A stretch of 64,000 nt of DNA from NCBI RefSeq assembly GCF_030936135.1, contig NC_082635.1:124001-188000 (forward strand). Direction: 5' to 3'. The position numbers were made by a program, and so were the translations under genes. The stretch is from Gavia stellata (lineage: Eukaryota > Chordata > Aves > Gaviiformes > Gaviidae). This document shows, piece after piece, positions 33,785 to 48,200 of this stretch (positions are counted from its first letter, which is position 1; every line of letters begins with the position of its first letter). The notes below the pieces were generated by a model. That model was not told the origin of the DNA, made no database searches, and was given only the letters and a program-made list of their open reading frames with translations.

Positions 33785-35092
33785 GGGCTATAGGGTTAGG
33801 GGGGCTGTGGGTGCTATAGGGCTATGTGGGTCATGGGAGAGGTGGGTGCTATAGGGCGCTATAGGGGGCTATAGGGTTAGGGAAGCTCTGGGGGCTATAG
33901 GGGGCTATAGGGCGCTATAGGGTTAGGAGAGCTGTGAACGCTATAGGGCGCTATAGGATCTATACAGTTCATGTGAGCTGTGGGTGCTATAGGGGCTGTG
34001 CGGTTCATGGGAGCTGTGGGTGTTATGGGGCGCTATAGGGGCCTATAGGGTTAGGGGACCTGTGGGTGCTATAGGGTGCTGTAGGGGGCTATAGGGGCTA
34101 TAGGGTCAGGGGAGCTGTGAGGGCTGTAGGGGGCTATAGGGTCAGGGGAGCTGCGGGTGCTATAGGGGGCTATAGGGGCTATAGGGTCTATAGGGTCAGG
34201 GGAGCTGTGGGTGCTATAGGGGGCTATAGGGGCTATAGGGTCTATAGGGTCAGGGGAGCTGTGGGTGCTATAGGGGCTATAGGGTTACAGGAGCTGTGGG
34301 TGCTATAGGGGGCTATAGGGGCTATAGGGTCTATAGGGTCAGGGGAGCTGTGGGTGCTATAGGGTGCTATAGGGGCTATAGGGTCTATAGGGTCAGGGGA
34401 GCTGTGGGTGCTATAGGGGGCTATAGGGGCTATAGGGTCTATAGGGTCAGGGGAGCTGTGGGTGCTATAGGGGGCTATAGGGGCTATAGGGTCTATAGGG
34501 TCAGGGGAGCTGTGGGTGCTATAGGGGGCTATAGGGGCTATAGGGTCTATAGGGTCAGGGGAGCTGTGGGTGCTATAGAGGGCTATAGGGGCTATAGGGT
34601 CTATAGGGTCAGGGGAGCTGTGGGTGCTATAGGGGGCTATAGGGGCTATAGGGTCTATAGGGTCAGGGGAGCTGTGGGTGCTATAGAGGGCTATAGGGTT
34701 ACAGGAGCTGTGGTGCTATAGGGGGCTATAGGGGCTATAGGGTCTATAGGGTCAGGGGAGCTGTGGGTGCTATAGGGGCTATAGGGTTACAGGAGCTGTG
34801 GGTGCTATAGGGTGCTATAGGGGCTATAGGGTCTATAGGGTCAGGGGAGCTGTGGGTGCTATAGGGGGCTATAGGGGCTATAGGGTCTATAGGGTCAGGG
34901 GAGCTGTGGGTGCTATAGAGGGCTATAGGGTCAGGGGAGCTGTGGGTGCTATAGGAGGCTATAGGGTCTATAGGGTCTATAGGGTCAGGGGAGCTGTGGG
35001 TGCTATAGGGGGCTATAGGGGCTATAGGGTCTATAGGGTCAGGGAGCTGTGGGTGCTATAGGGGCTATAGGGTCTACAGGATCAGAGGAGCT
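33785..35092. repeat. 54-bp CTATAGGG minisatellite in the SPINT2-PPP1R14A interval
   Basis: About 15 regular units of 54 bp (GGGGCTATAGGGGCTATAG, GGTCTATAGGGTCAGGGG, AGCTGTGGGTGCTATA) with a degenerate left part holding scattered TTAGGG. It ends about 160 bp before the PPP1R14A ATG. Confidence 0.97.
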
Positions 35093-35250
35093 GCGGGCGC
35101 TGTAGCCCCCCCGGGGGGGGGGGGGGGCGGGGGGGGAGCTCCCCCGGTACACCGCGCCCCTCCCCCCTCCCCGGCCCCTCCCCCCGCCCCCCGGCCCCTC
35201 CCCCCGCCCCCTATAGCCGTCGCCTCTCCCCCTCCGCCGCGTCCCGAGCG

Positions 35251-38015
<2,765 letters not shown>

Positions 38016-38153
38016 CCCCCCCCCCCCCACTCGTGACCGTGGGGTGTGTGTGGGGGGGTGGGACACCCACTTTGGGGTCCGTCCCCCCCCAGCACCCGCT
38101 GTACAGTATTTAACCCCCCCCATGTAAATCCTTCAGACCCCCCCACCCCACGG

Positions 38154-38159
38154 AATAAA
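38154..38159 (+). terminator. PPP1R14A: PPP1R14A polyadenylation signal
   Basis: AATAAA 139 bp after the stop codon at 38013-38015, in a short 3' UTR. Confidence 0.9.
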
Positions 38160-38289
38160 ACCTCACTGCGCCACATGGGTGGGGGTGGCGTGTGGAGGGG
38201 ACCCCCCCCGCAAAAAAATTTGGGGGACCCCCCCCCCAAAAAAACCAGCCAGCCTCTGCCCCCCCCCCCGGAATTACCCGTCCCCCTCC

Positions 38290-38480
38290 ACCAGCTCCAT
38301 ATTTAGGCACGAGCTGAGCCCGGCTCCGGCCCCGGGGGGGGGACACGGGTGGGGGGGGGACACACGCACACGCCCCCCCCTTATTTGTGTCACTGCGGTG
38401 ATGAGCTGCCCCGTTCTCAGCCCTCCCCCCCCCGCTGTTTATAGAAGAATCCAGATGTTGGAAACATCTGGCCAGGAAGT
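38290..38480. promoter_or_regulatory. Unique segment with CArG-like element and perfect inverted repeat
   Basis: Downstream of PPP1R14A, non-repetitive sequence holds CCATATTTAGG (38297-38307, one base longer than a CArG box) and a 9-bp inverted repeat, CCAGATGTT and AACATCTGG, around GGA (38451-38471). It is possible regulatory DNA, by motif only. Confidence 0.3.
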
Positions 38481-38929
38481 GCCCCCCCCGCAGGCTCTGT
38501 TCCCGGGGGGGGCCCCTGCGTGGGTCCTGACCCCCCCCAAAAGTGGGGTGCTGCCCCCCCCCAACCGCCACTCTTGGGACCCCCCCCCAAATCACTGTTA
38601 CTGCGTGGGGATGGGCCAAAATGGGGGGGGGGGGAACTGGGAGTACTGGGGGGGGGGGGTGGGGGTATGGGGGGGGCACCCCAAAAGATGCTGGGGGTCT
38701 GCAGACCTGGGGGGGGCATGTTGGGGTGCTGCCCGCCCCCCCCCCAGCCAGGGACCCCCAAAAATGGGCCGGGCCCCCCCCCAAGTTGAACACAACCCCT
38801 GGGGGGGGCGCGGCTCCCTGGGGATATGGGCCCCCCAACAAAAAGAGCAGTGGGGGGGGGGAATTGGGGGTCGGGGGGGTTCCCTGGGGGGGGGGACACC
38901 CCAAAAACCCCACATGTCCCCCTGGGAAC

Positions 38930-40570
38930 CCCAAAGGCTCCTACAGCTGCACCCCCAAACCCCACACGTGCCCCCCCCCCAACTCCCCAGAAGCACCCCC
39001 AAACCCCACCCCTGCACCCCCCAAACCCCACACATGCCTCCCGAGCCCCCCAGACATGCACCCCCAAAACCCCACAGACACCCAAAACCCCACAGACACC
39101 CCAAAACCCCATTCACCCCCAAACCCCAGACGCACCCCTGAAACCCCAGATTCACCCCCAAATTTCCCCTCACCCCCAAAGCCCCCAGATCACCCCAACC
39201 CCCCCAGATGCACCCCAAACCCCCCAACTGCACCCCCAAAGCCCCCTAGATCATCCCAACCCCCCCAGAAGCACCCCCAACCCCCCCCGATCACCCCAAA
39301 CCCCCTACTTGCACCCCAAAACCCCCCAGAGGCACCCCAAAACCCCCCAGAGGCACCCCCAAAACCCCCCAGATGCACCCCAAACCCCCCAACTGCACCC
39401 CCAACCCCCCCAATCACCCCAACCCCCCCACTTGCACCCCCAAACCCCCCTAGATCACCCCAACCCCCCCCAGAAGCACCCCCCAAAACACCCAGATGCA
39501 CACCAAACCCAACTGCACCCCCAAATCCCCCCAGATCACCCCAAACCCCCCCATAGGCACCCCAAACTCCCCACTTGCACCCCCAAAACCCCTAGATCAC
39601 CCCCCCAGAAGCACCCCCAAAACCCCCAGATGCACCCCAAACCCCCAACTGCACCCCCAAATCCCCCCAGATCACCCCAAACCCCCCCAGAGGCACCCAA
39701 ACTCCCGACTTGCACCCCCAAACCCCCCTAGATCACCCCAACCCCTCCAGAAGCACCCCCAAAACCCCCCAGATGCACTCCAAACCCCCCAACTGCACCC
39801 CAACCCCCCCCAGATCACCCCAACCCCCCCCACAGGCACCCCAAACCCCCCACTTGCACCCCAAACCCCCCAGATCACCCAACCCCCCCCGAAGCACCCC
39901 CAAAACCCCCCAGATGCACCCCAAACCCCCAATTGCACCCCCAAATCCCCCCAGATCACCCCAAACCCTCCAGAGGCACCCCAAACCCCCCACTTGCACC
40001 CCCCAAACCCCCCTAGATCACCCCAACCCCCCCCAACTGCACCCCCAAAACACCCCAGATGCACACTAAACCCCCCAGATGCACCCCAAACCCCTCACCT
40101 GCACCCCAACCCCCCCAGATCACCCCAAACCCCCCACTTGCACCCCCAAACCCCCTAGATCACCCCAAACCCCCCAAACCCCACCACCTGCACCCCCAAA
40201 GCCCCCCAGACACAACCCAAACATCCCCAGACGCACCCCAAACCCCTCACCTGCACCCCCAAACCCTCCCAGAGGCACCCCAAACCCCCACTTGCACCCC
40301 AACCCCCTCAGATCACCCCAAACCCCCCACTTGCACCCCCAACCCCCCCCAGACCCCCCACCTGCACCCCCAACCCCCCCCAGATCACCCCAAACCCCCC
40401 ACTTGCACCCCCAAATCCCCCCAGAGGCACCCCAAATCCCCCCAGAGGCACCCAAAGCCCCCCAGAGGTACCCCAAACCCCCACCTGTACCCCCAAACCC
40501 CCCCAGAGGCACCCCAAACCCTCCAGAGGCACCCCAAAGCCCCCCCAGTCGCACCCCAAACCCCGGGACG
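38930..40570. repeat. C-rich CACCCCAAACCCCCCAG array
   Basis: Basic unit of 17-18 bp (GCACCCCCAAACCCCCCAGA) with alternations AGATCACCCC, AGAGGCACCCC and CACTTGCACCCC giving blocks of about 130-150 bp. It fills the space between the convergent PPP1R14A and ZC3H4. Confidence 0.95.
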
Positions 40571-40752
40571 CTGAGGCTCAACCATGGGCTCCTCAACCCA
40601 ATTCAGAAGCTTCCCCCCCCCCCCAAAAAAAAACAACCAAAAAGGGGGGTGAAAAGGGAAAACCCCAAACCACCCACCCCGAGAGAGAAATTTTGGGGCC
40701 AAATCCGCGTATTTCCATCGACGGCCTCGACTCTGAACCAATTATTTACACA

Positions 40753-42282
40753 TTTATTACAATCGCTCTCCTTCGAAACCTCCGGCAGGTGGAAAAAAAA
40801 ATCAACCCCCGCCCGGCTTCGAACGCTGGTTTTGGTTTTTTGTGTGTGTGTTTTTTTTTTTTAAATCCCTATAAAATAAAATAATAATAAATCATTTTAC
40901 AAAAAGTCCAGGTTCTTTCCCCGTTCAAAGCAACGCCCCCCCCCTGCCGCTCGAAACACGCCGAGGGGGGGAATATTTCCCGGGGCGACAGGTTGAGAAA
41001 CCCCCTCCTCGTAAAATTGAATAAAAAAAGGGGCAAAAAAGAACCATTTTGGGGGTTATTTTTTTTTTTCGTACGCTGCCGGCGGTTACCTCGAATGCCG
41101 GCTGCTCGGAAGCGTATTTTTTTCCCCCAAAATCGCGGCGGTGGGTTTTCCACGTGGGGTGGGGGGGGGTGGGTTTGGTTTTGGCTTTTTTTTCTCTCCT
41201 CCGGTTGCATCGACGGCGGTTTTCCAGCCGGGAATGGTTTCGTCTCCCTTTTCCGATCCTTTTCCCATCCCGTCCCGCGCTGGGAAGGCCGATTCTCTCT
41301 CCATGACGGCGAAAAACAAAAGGCGCCGAGAATTTCCGAGCGCAGACCGCCTTTTTTTTTTTTTTTTGGAAAAATTCCCCTTTTTGGGTTGCAAAATACG
41401 AGCGAAATCCGATTTGAGATTAATAATTTAATTTCAATAATACAAACTTTTTTTTTCTTCTTTTTTTTGTCTTCTTTTTCTTTTCTTCCTTTTTTTTTTC
41501 TTCTTTTTTTTCTTCTTCTTTTTTTCTTCTTTTTTTTTGGGGGTAGATTGCAGAATTTTGGGGGCTGTAAATATTTCCACACCTTCTAGGGGATTCGAAA
41601 CCCCGGTTATCTCGAAAATCTCCAAGAAACGGCTTAAAAATATTTACTTCCGATAAAAAAAAAAAGCAAAAGAAACCAGAAGCGCCTGCTCCCCACAATC
41701 CCAAAAGCAATTTCACCGGGGGGTGGGTTTTTTTGGGGGGGTCGGTGTTTTTTTTCCCGGTTATTCCCATTCGCCACAGGAATTGCAGGAAAAAAAGACT
41801 CTAAGAGGAAGATTTTTAGTTAATTCCGGTGTAAAAATGACCCCCGCGACCCATCGGCGCGGCTTTTTCAAGCAAGAAATTCAGAATCGCGGTAATTTTT
41901 CCTCCCCGAGCCGGAGAAATCGGGTTCGAAACGCGGAAATTTAAGTTATTTCTTTTTCTCCCCCCCTCCCCGGATGATTTATTGGGGGGCAAAGAAGCGG
42001 TAAAATCAGGAAAACGCCGGTTCTTATCGCAGAGGGAGAACTTTGATTCTTCTTTTAAAACGGCGCTTTGGGAAAATTTCTTTAGTTACGGCAGAAACCG
42101 GGATCGATAGACATGTGATATGGCTAAAGTGAGCGCTAAGGGAATGAAACCAAACCAAAATAGATCCCCCCCCCCCAAAAAAAACCTAAAATAAATCAAA
42201 TTACCAACACTGTGCGCTGTTAATTGGATGGCGCGGAGCGGAGTTGGGGTTCGGGGGGGTTCGGGGGGGGTGTTTTTTAATA
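40753..42282 (-). other. ZC3H4: ZC3H4 3' UTR with polyadenylation signal
   Basis: From the stop at 42283 the transcript runs through AT-richer unique sequence to AATAAA at 40753-40758 (minus strand). It includes a long purine tract in the mRNA sense (plus-strand T/C run 41440-41545) and several A-rich patches. Confidence 0.75.
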
Positions 42283-45200
42283 CTACTGGCAAAAAGGGGA
42301 AGCCGTGGGATCGAAACCCTTAAAGACATCTTTAAGGGAAGCGGCGTCTTGCTGCTCGCCGTCCTGCGCCGGGCTGTTCCCGGCGAAAGGGCTTCCCGAT
42401 CCCGATTTGGCGCTTGGTTTGACCATGCCGTAAACGGGAGGGACCGGGAGGTTGTGTACCCCGGGCTGGGGGGCCGTTTCCTGGGGAGGGGGGACGGCGG
42501 CGACGGCTTTGGGACGAGGCCGGTTATAGCTGTTGTACCTGTCCGTAGCGGATTCGGCGCTCGCTTTCTCCGATTCGGGTTGATCTAACGCCGATCGCCG
42601 GACGAAAAGGGGTTCCTTGGTTTTGCCGGTGGTTTTGCCAGAATCCGAGGATTTGGAGGAGGAGTTGCCTTCGTTAGGAGACTCGGAGGCTTTGCTGCCC
42701 GAGCTCGGAGTCCTGGGATCGTACAGGCTGATGGCGCTCAGCACGCTGCTTTGCCCGCTGCCTTTGCTCAGCCCGCCGGCCGTCAGCAGCCGAGGGTCGT
42801 AGGGAGCGATAGCCGGGGCGGCATCGCCGGCGGACGCAGGGTCTGCGGTTTTAGGGACTCTAGAAACCCCCGTTTCCGCGGATTTTTGTAACCTGGGATC
42901 GGCGGGGGCTTTCCGCATCCGAGGGTCGCTGGGTTTGTCGCTCTGGCTGGAAGACGGGCTGCCGGCGGCATTCACAGTCTTTAATATCCTCGACAGGAGC
43001 TCGAAATCGGGGAGACCGGTGCCGGAAGAGGAACTGGCGTCCCCCGGCGCGGTTCCTCCCCTCTGCCTGGGATCGGAAAGACCCGTTTGGGATCTGTTAA
43101 GACGTGGATCGAGGGTAGGCATGGATTGAAGGGCAGCCGGGACGGGAATAAACTCTTGCTTTGGGATGGGTAACGGAATCAGATCCTCCGGGCTCCACAG
43201 GATCATCCGGGCGAAGTTGGGTTTGTTGAGGACGACGTCCTTCTTGATGTGACTGAACTGCTGCAGCTGGGAGCGGGGATCCCGCAGGGAATGGCCCAGG
43301 AGAGGATCCAGCGGGATGTTGACGGGTTTATCCCGTAAAGCCCTTTCCCCTTCCTCCTCCTCGGGGAGCAGGGGGGGTTTCTGACCGCCGCCGATGCCGG
43401 AATGAGGAGCTTCGGGTTTGGGGGCGGAGGAGGGAATGTGTCGCGCGAGCCTGGGGTCGGTGGGTCCCGAATCCCCTGGGAGAGACGGGACGGAAAGGTC
43501 CGCGTTTCGGGAAAGCCTGGGATCTCGTAAACGCGGATCGGCGGGACGACCGCTCCCTCCTGCTTGGGTTTTTTGCAGGCGAGGGTCGCTCACACCGGAG
43601 GGCGGCCCGATTTCTCCGTGGGAGGGTTGGGCGTGAGGTCTGCCGGAGCTTTGTTGCCTTAGGGTTTTCAATATGGAGGTGACGCTACTTCCACCGTCGT
43701 CTTCATCACTGGAATACCAGTTACCGGTGTCGCCTGGGGGGAAAAAAAAAGAGAAAGCAGCTGATAAAAGGCAATTAAAGCACGGTCGAGCCGTGACGCC
43801 GATGAGGAGGTCCCCAAAACGCGTCCCCTCTCCCCTCTCGACTCAACGCCGCTCGAATTCCCAACCGTCCCTGGGTTTTGCTGGACGGGGGGGCCAGGTG
43901 TGACAGCCTCCGCCTCCCCGGTCTCCTTTTCACACCCCAAATCACCAGAGAGCCGTACGCATCCCTCTCTTCCTCTTCCTCCCATGTGCAGCAGACGCAA
44001 TTTCACCGCGATTTAAGCCAGCGACCCTATCTCCTTCACCTTCTGCCTAGCTGTTCCCATTTCTCCGGCAGACCCGCTCCTCTTCCCTCACCAGCGACGC
44101 GCTCTTTCGACGCTGGGGATTTTCTCCGAGGGGCTCGGCACCCCTCGTTCCCTAAAGAATTCCTCCCCGATACCCCCGTTTCTCCGACGGCCCCCTCTTT
44201 TTTGGAGGTGGTGCCTCTGGGTGGGTAGAAACCGACGGAAATCCAAGTTATCCCCCCCCCGACGCCTGCGGCTTTGAAGGGAAAACGTGTTTTGCCACTT
44301 GCCTTCCTCATTTTCGCGTTCCTGCTTATTGCTCTCGGCTAGTCTCCGAGCTCTCTCCTCTTCCTCTTGCTGCTTCTGCTGGATTCTCAAGTAAAGCGCT
44401 CTTTGCGCCGACGGCATGAAATCGGGAATGCTGCCCGGCGGTTTCGGTAAGCCGGGTGGGCCTCCTTCGCACAAAGCATCGTGATCCAAGGACGGATCAG
44501 GGAACATGTGCTCTCCCGGCGGCCCTTCCATGTCCTCGTAACCACCGTAGTCTTCTGCCGAGGAAAGATCATCACGGGTTAAAAGAAAATCTCAAAGCTG
44601 CGAAAAACCACCCAATTTTTGCCCCTCTCGGCCTTCCGCTGTGCACGGGCATCCCGGGAACAACCCATCTCCGAGCTGGCACGTCCGGCGAAGCACCTAA
44701 AGAGCCAATTCCGGCAGATCCTCGGGACGTACCTGGGTCTCCCATCATGCTGTGATCCATCTCCATCCCTTCTTGCTGCTGGTAGAAATTGTCATAGAAA
44801 CCTTGTGCCGGCGGGCCGGGCGGCATCATGCCGGAATGGGGGGAATCATCCGGTCCGTAGGGCATCATGGGGGGTCCGGGACCCATGGGAGGGCCGGGAT
44901 TCATTCCCGGACCCATCGGCATGTCTGGATGCATGTCCGGGTGCATATCTGGGTGCATGTCAGGGTGCATGTCTGGGTGCATGTCCGGGTGCATGTCCGG
45001 GTGCATATCGGGGTGCATGTCGGGGTGCATGGGTCCAGGCATTGGTCCTGGGGGTCCCCCTGGCCCGGGGAACCTGGGGGGAGGCGGGCCTGGGTGCCTG
45101 GAAGGGAAAATAAAAGAAAATCTGCTTTAACACGCTTGCGGAGGGACGGACCCAGGGCTCTCCGAGCAGCAGCACCTGCGCCGGACCCAAAACGGGAGAG

Positions 45201-48200
45201 AAACCTCTTTTCTACGCGCGCGCGCCCACCGTCAGCGGCTGCGTCAGGGCAGAGCTCCTCGTTCGACACAAAAATCTGCCGTCCCCGTCCCTCTCCCCGC
45301 TACCTGGAGACGGTGACACCCACCTCACGCCCAGCTTCTCCGCCAGCTGCCCGGTCGGCCGCACGACGATCTCAAAGAGCGAGGGGATCTTCTTGTACAT
45401 GTCCTGTTGTTGCTGCAGCTGCTGCGGCGACAGAGGCTCGTGCATCGGCGGCGGCATCTGCGGCCCCGGCGGTGGAAGCGGTGGCGGCGGAGGGGGAGGA
45501 GGGCCTCCGGGCATCGGTCTCCCGTTGGGAGACGTTGGAGCCGGTGGTCCGGGAGGGCGAGGAGGTGTGGGCAGCAAGCCGACCCCGGGGGGTGGTTTGG
45601 GGAGAGGATTGATGCCCTGTTTCTTTAGTTCTTCGACTTCTTTCTCATCCTCCGCGCCCGCTTCTGCATCATCCGCCAGCATCTGAGAAGATAAAGGAGT
45701 AAGAACAGATCCGCGGAGCTGGCCGGTCGATCTGACACGCTCCAGAAAAACCTCTCCCTCCCTTTCCACCTGCAGGATCAACTTCCACGGAAGAAAAACG
45801 GAGGGTGAACCTGCGTTAACGCCGCCCCGTACCTTGTCCAGAAGCTCCCGCGTCTCCTCTGTGAGCGGATCATGGGAAAACATGCAGTCATCCCCGTTGA
45901 TACAGTTGCCCGTGGTGTGGAACAGCTTGCAAGGGAAGTCCCGTATCATTTTATTAAGGAGAATAAACCCCAACAGGGAGTTATTCCTACAGCCAGAGAG
46001 GCTACAGATGCTGCTCGCTTTGAAACGCGGCTCTCAACGCGGAGGATTTTTGCGGTCGCGACACTGATACGAAACTACCGTTGCCAGAAACACCCCGCTT
46101 TCCTTTCCGCCCCGTTTTCCTGCAGGCGCAGCGGCCACAAACCTCATTTCTTCAACAGGAAAGGTGAGGCTAAGAGGGAACCGGGAGGGCTGTCTGCGGC
46201 CCCGGCTGTCAGCGGAGGATGTGTTACTCAGGAATGGTCTTTTTTTTCCCCCCTCGACACCCCACGTGCATCGACTGCAGGGTAAACGAGACTGATTTGA
46301 GGCTAGCTTAACGGAACTGTAAAACCCAAAAGGATATCATGCATGTAAGGGCAGTTTTCAGCCCTGGCGCAGTAGCCGGTGATGTAGAACTTGCACAGTT
46401 CCCGTTTCTTTGGTAGTTCGATGTCATGACTGAAGTTGCAGTGGTCGCCCTGTTCGGAAACAACACGACAGCGCGTTAGCAGGTGGAAGCGCCGACACGT
46501 TTGCCAGCAGCCCAGAACACAGCTAGGAGGGACAGGGAGATAGGTACAATTATGGAACGCTCTTTATAGGCACGAATCTCTCCCTGAAATCGGTTAAAAC
46601 CTGGACCTGAGGCTTCAGTGACGGTTCCGTGCGCGTATAAAGAGATCTATGGAAATACTCTTGAATTATTCCCTTACCCAGGTACATCTGCCTTCCACAA
46701 AGTATTTGCAGATCACTTTCCCTTTCTTATCCGACTGCTGGTGGGGTTTGTCGTGGTCGTTCCGCCGGTAATTTCCACCACCTCCTCCATCCTATCGGAA
46801 GCACGCAATATTAGTTGGCAAAGAATTTGAAATACAAAGCAACAGATCACTCGAGAGAAACTAAAACTTCCTGAGCAGCCATCTCCGAGAGGGAAAACCA
46901 CCGAGGTTTGGGATGAAAAAGGGAGGTGAAGACGAGCGCGTTGAGCCCAGCAGGCTCCTGAGTACGGCTTGAGGGACCTGTCAGTGGATCGGAATCCAGA
47001 ACATCCGTCCCCTTCAGAGACGGGACAACTTTTGTGCATCTTGGGGAAGATCTGTTTGGTTTTTTCGCTCCTGCGAAGACTTTCTTTGAAGCCTGACTCG
47101 ATTTACAGAGGGGGATGGGGGAAAGAGCGGGTATCCAGCACTGCAGAGGGCCATTAGAAAACAAAAGAGCTACTTACTCCCATGTCCTCATCGTAGTAAT
47201 CGTCGTCTTCGTTCATTCCACCACCTTTCATCCCACTTCTGTTTCCACCTCTGCCCCGTCCTCTGCCCATTCCTTTATTTCCTCTTCCTCTGGGGCCACG
47301 ACCACGTCCTCGATTTAAACCTGAAATACATCCCCCCCTCGTTTCTAATTTCTCTGCTTCCAAAAAATGTGTGAGAAAGCAGAAAGCAGGGACCGTCCGG
47401 GCACAACTTGTCAACCCACTCACCCCGTCCACGATTCTCCTTACTCCTGCGGTACTGATTCAGCTCTTTAAAGTAGTCATCGTACTCGTCATCGCCCATG
47501 GGCTCCTCGTTATCGCAGTACTGCAAACGAGAAAGATCGCGGCCTTTAGCGAGGGGGGATGAAGGGCAGACCATTCCCCCTCAAACGCAGGCGGCCCGAT
47601 CATGAAAAAGAATATTCTCTCGCCTCCGTGGTTCCCCGGGAGCAGGTCAGAGACTCGGCACTTACTTCCATCTCTTCGTCATACATTTCCTCGTCTTCCT
47701 CGGGGTGGTCGCCTCTGCCTCGCCCTCGGTTCCCTCGGCCCATGCCTCGGCCTCCTCTCATTCCCCCTCTGCCACCTCGCCCTCGGTACCCTCGGCCTCG
47801 GCCACGGCCGCCTGGCGAAGCAAAGGGATGGCGTCAGCTTTGTGCTGTGTTTCACCCCTCAGGTAAGTTGAAACAGCACAACAATACGCCAGACAAGGGA
47901 AAATAAATAATAACCTTTCAGTACGGGATTACCAGCATCTTAAAAACGTGTTTCTAAGTCAATCAGTTTTTAAGGTGCTCAAAGAATGGATTTTTCAGAA
48001 GCCAAATGAAAAAAAACCAACACCCTGTGACCACGTCAGCCGCTGCACTGGTAACGCAAATCTGTGTACTCCAGAAGTGATGATATCAGACTTGTTACGC
48101 TTTCCATCGACTTAATTTTCCTTTCAAATAAAGGTTTTGCTTTATTTTATCCATTTTCAACCACTTCCGTGCTTTTAAAACCCTCTAGGCTAGCAAGAAT

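Noticed and set aside
33785-34110. Scattered TTAGGG in the CTATAGGG array
   Set aside because: TTAGGG occurs only as occasional variants of a 54-bp unit, never in tandem, so this is not an interstitial telomere.
38930-40570. CCCCAAACCCC array as telomeric DNA
   Set aside because: The 17-18-bp unit contains AGATCACC/AGAGGCACC spacers and lacks CCCTAA; it is an ordinary minisatellite.
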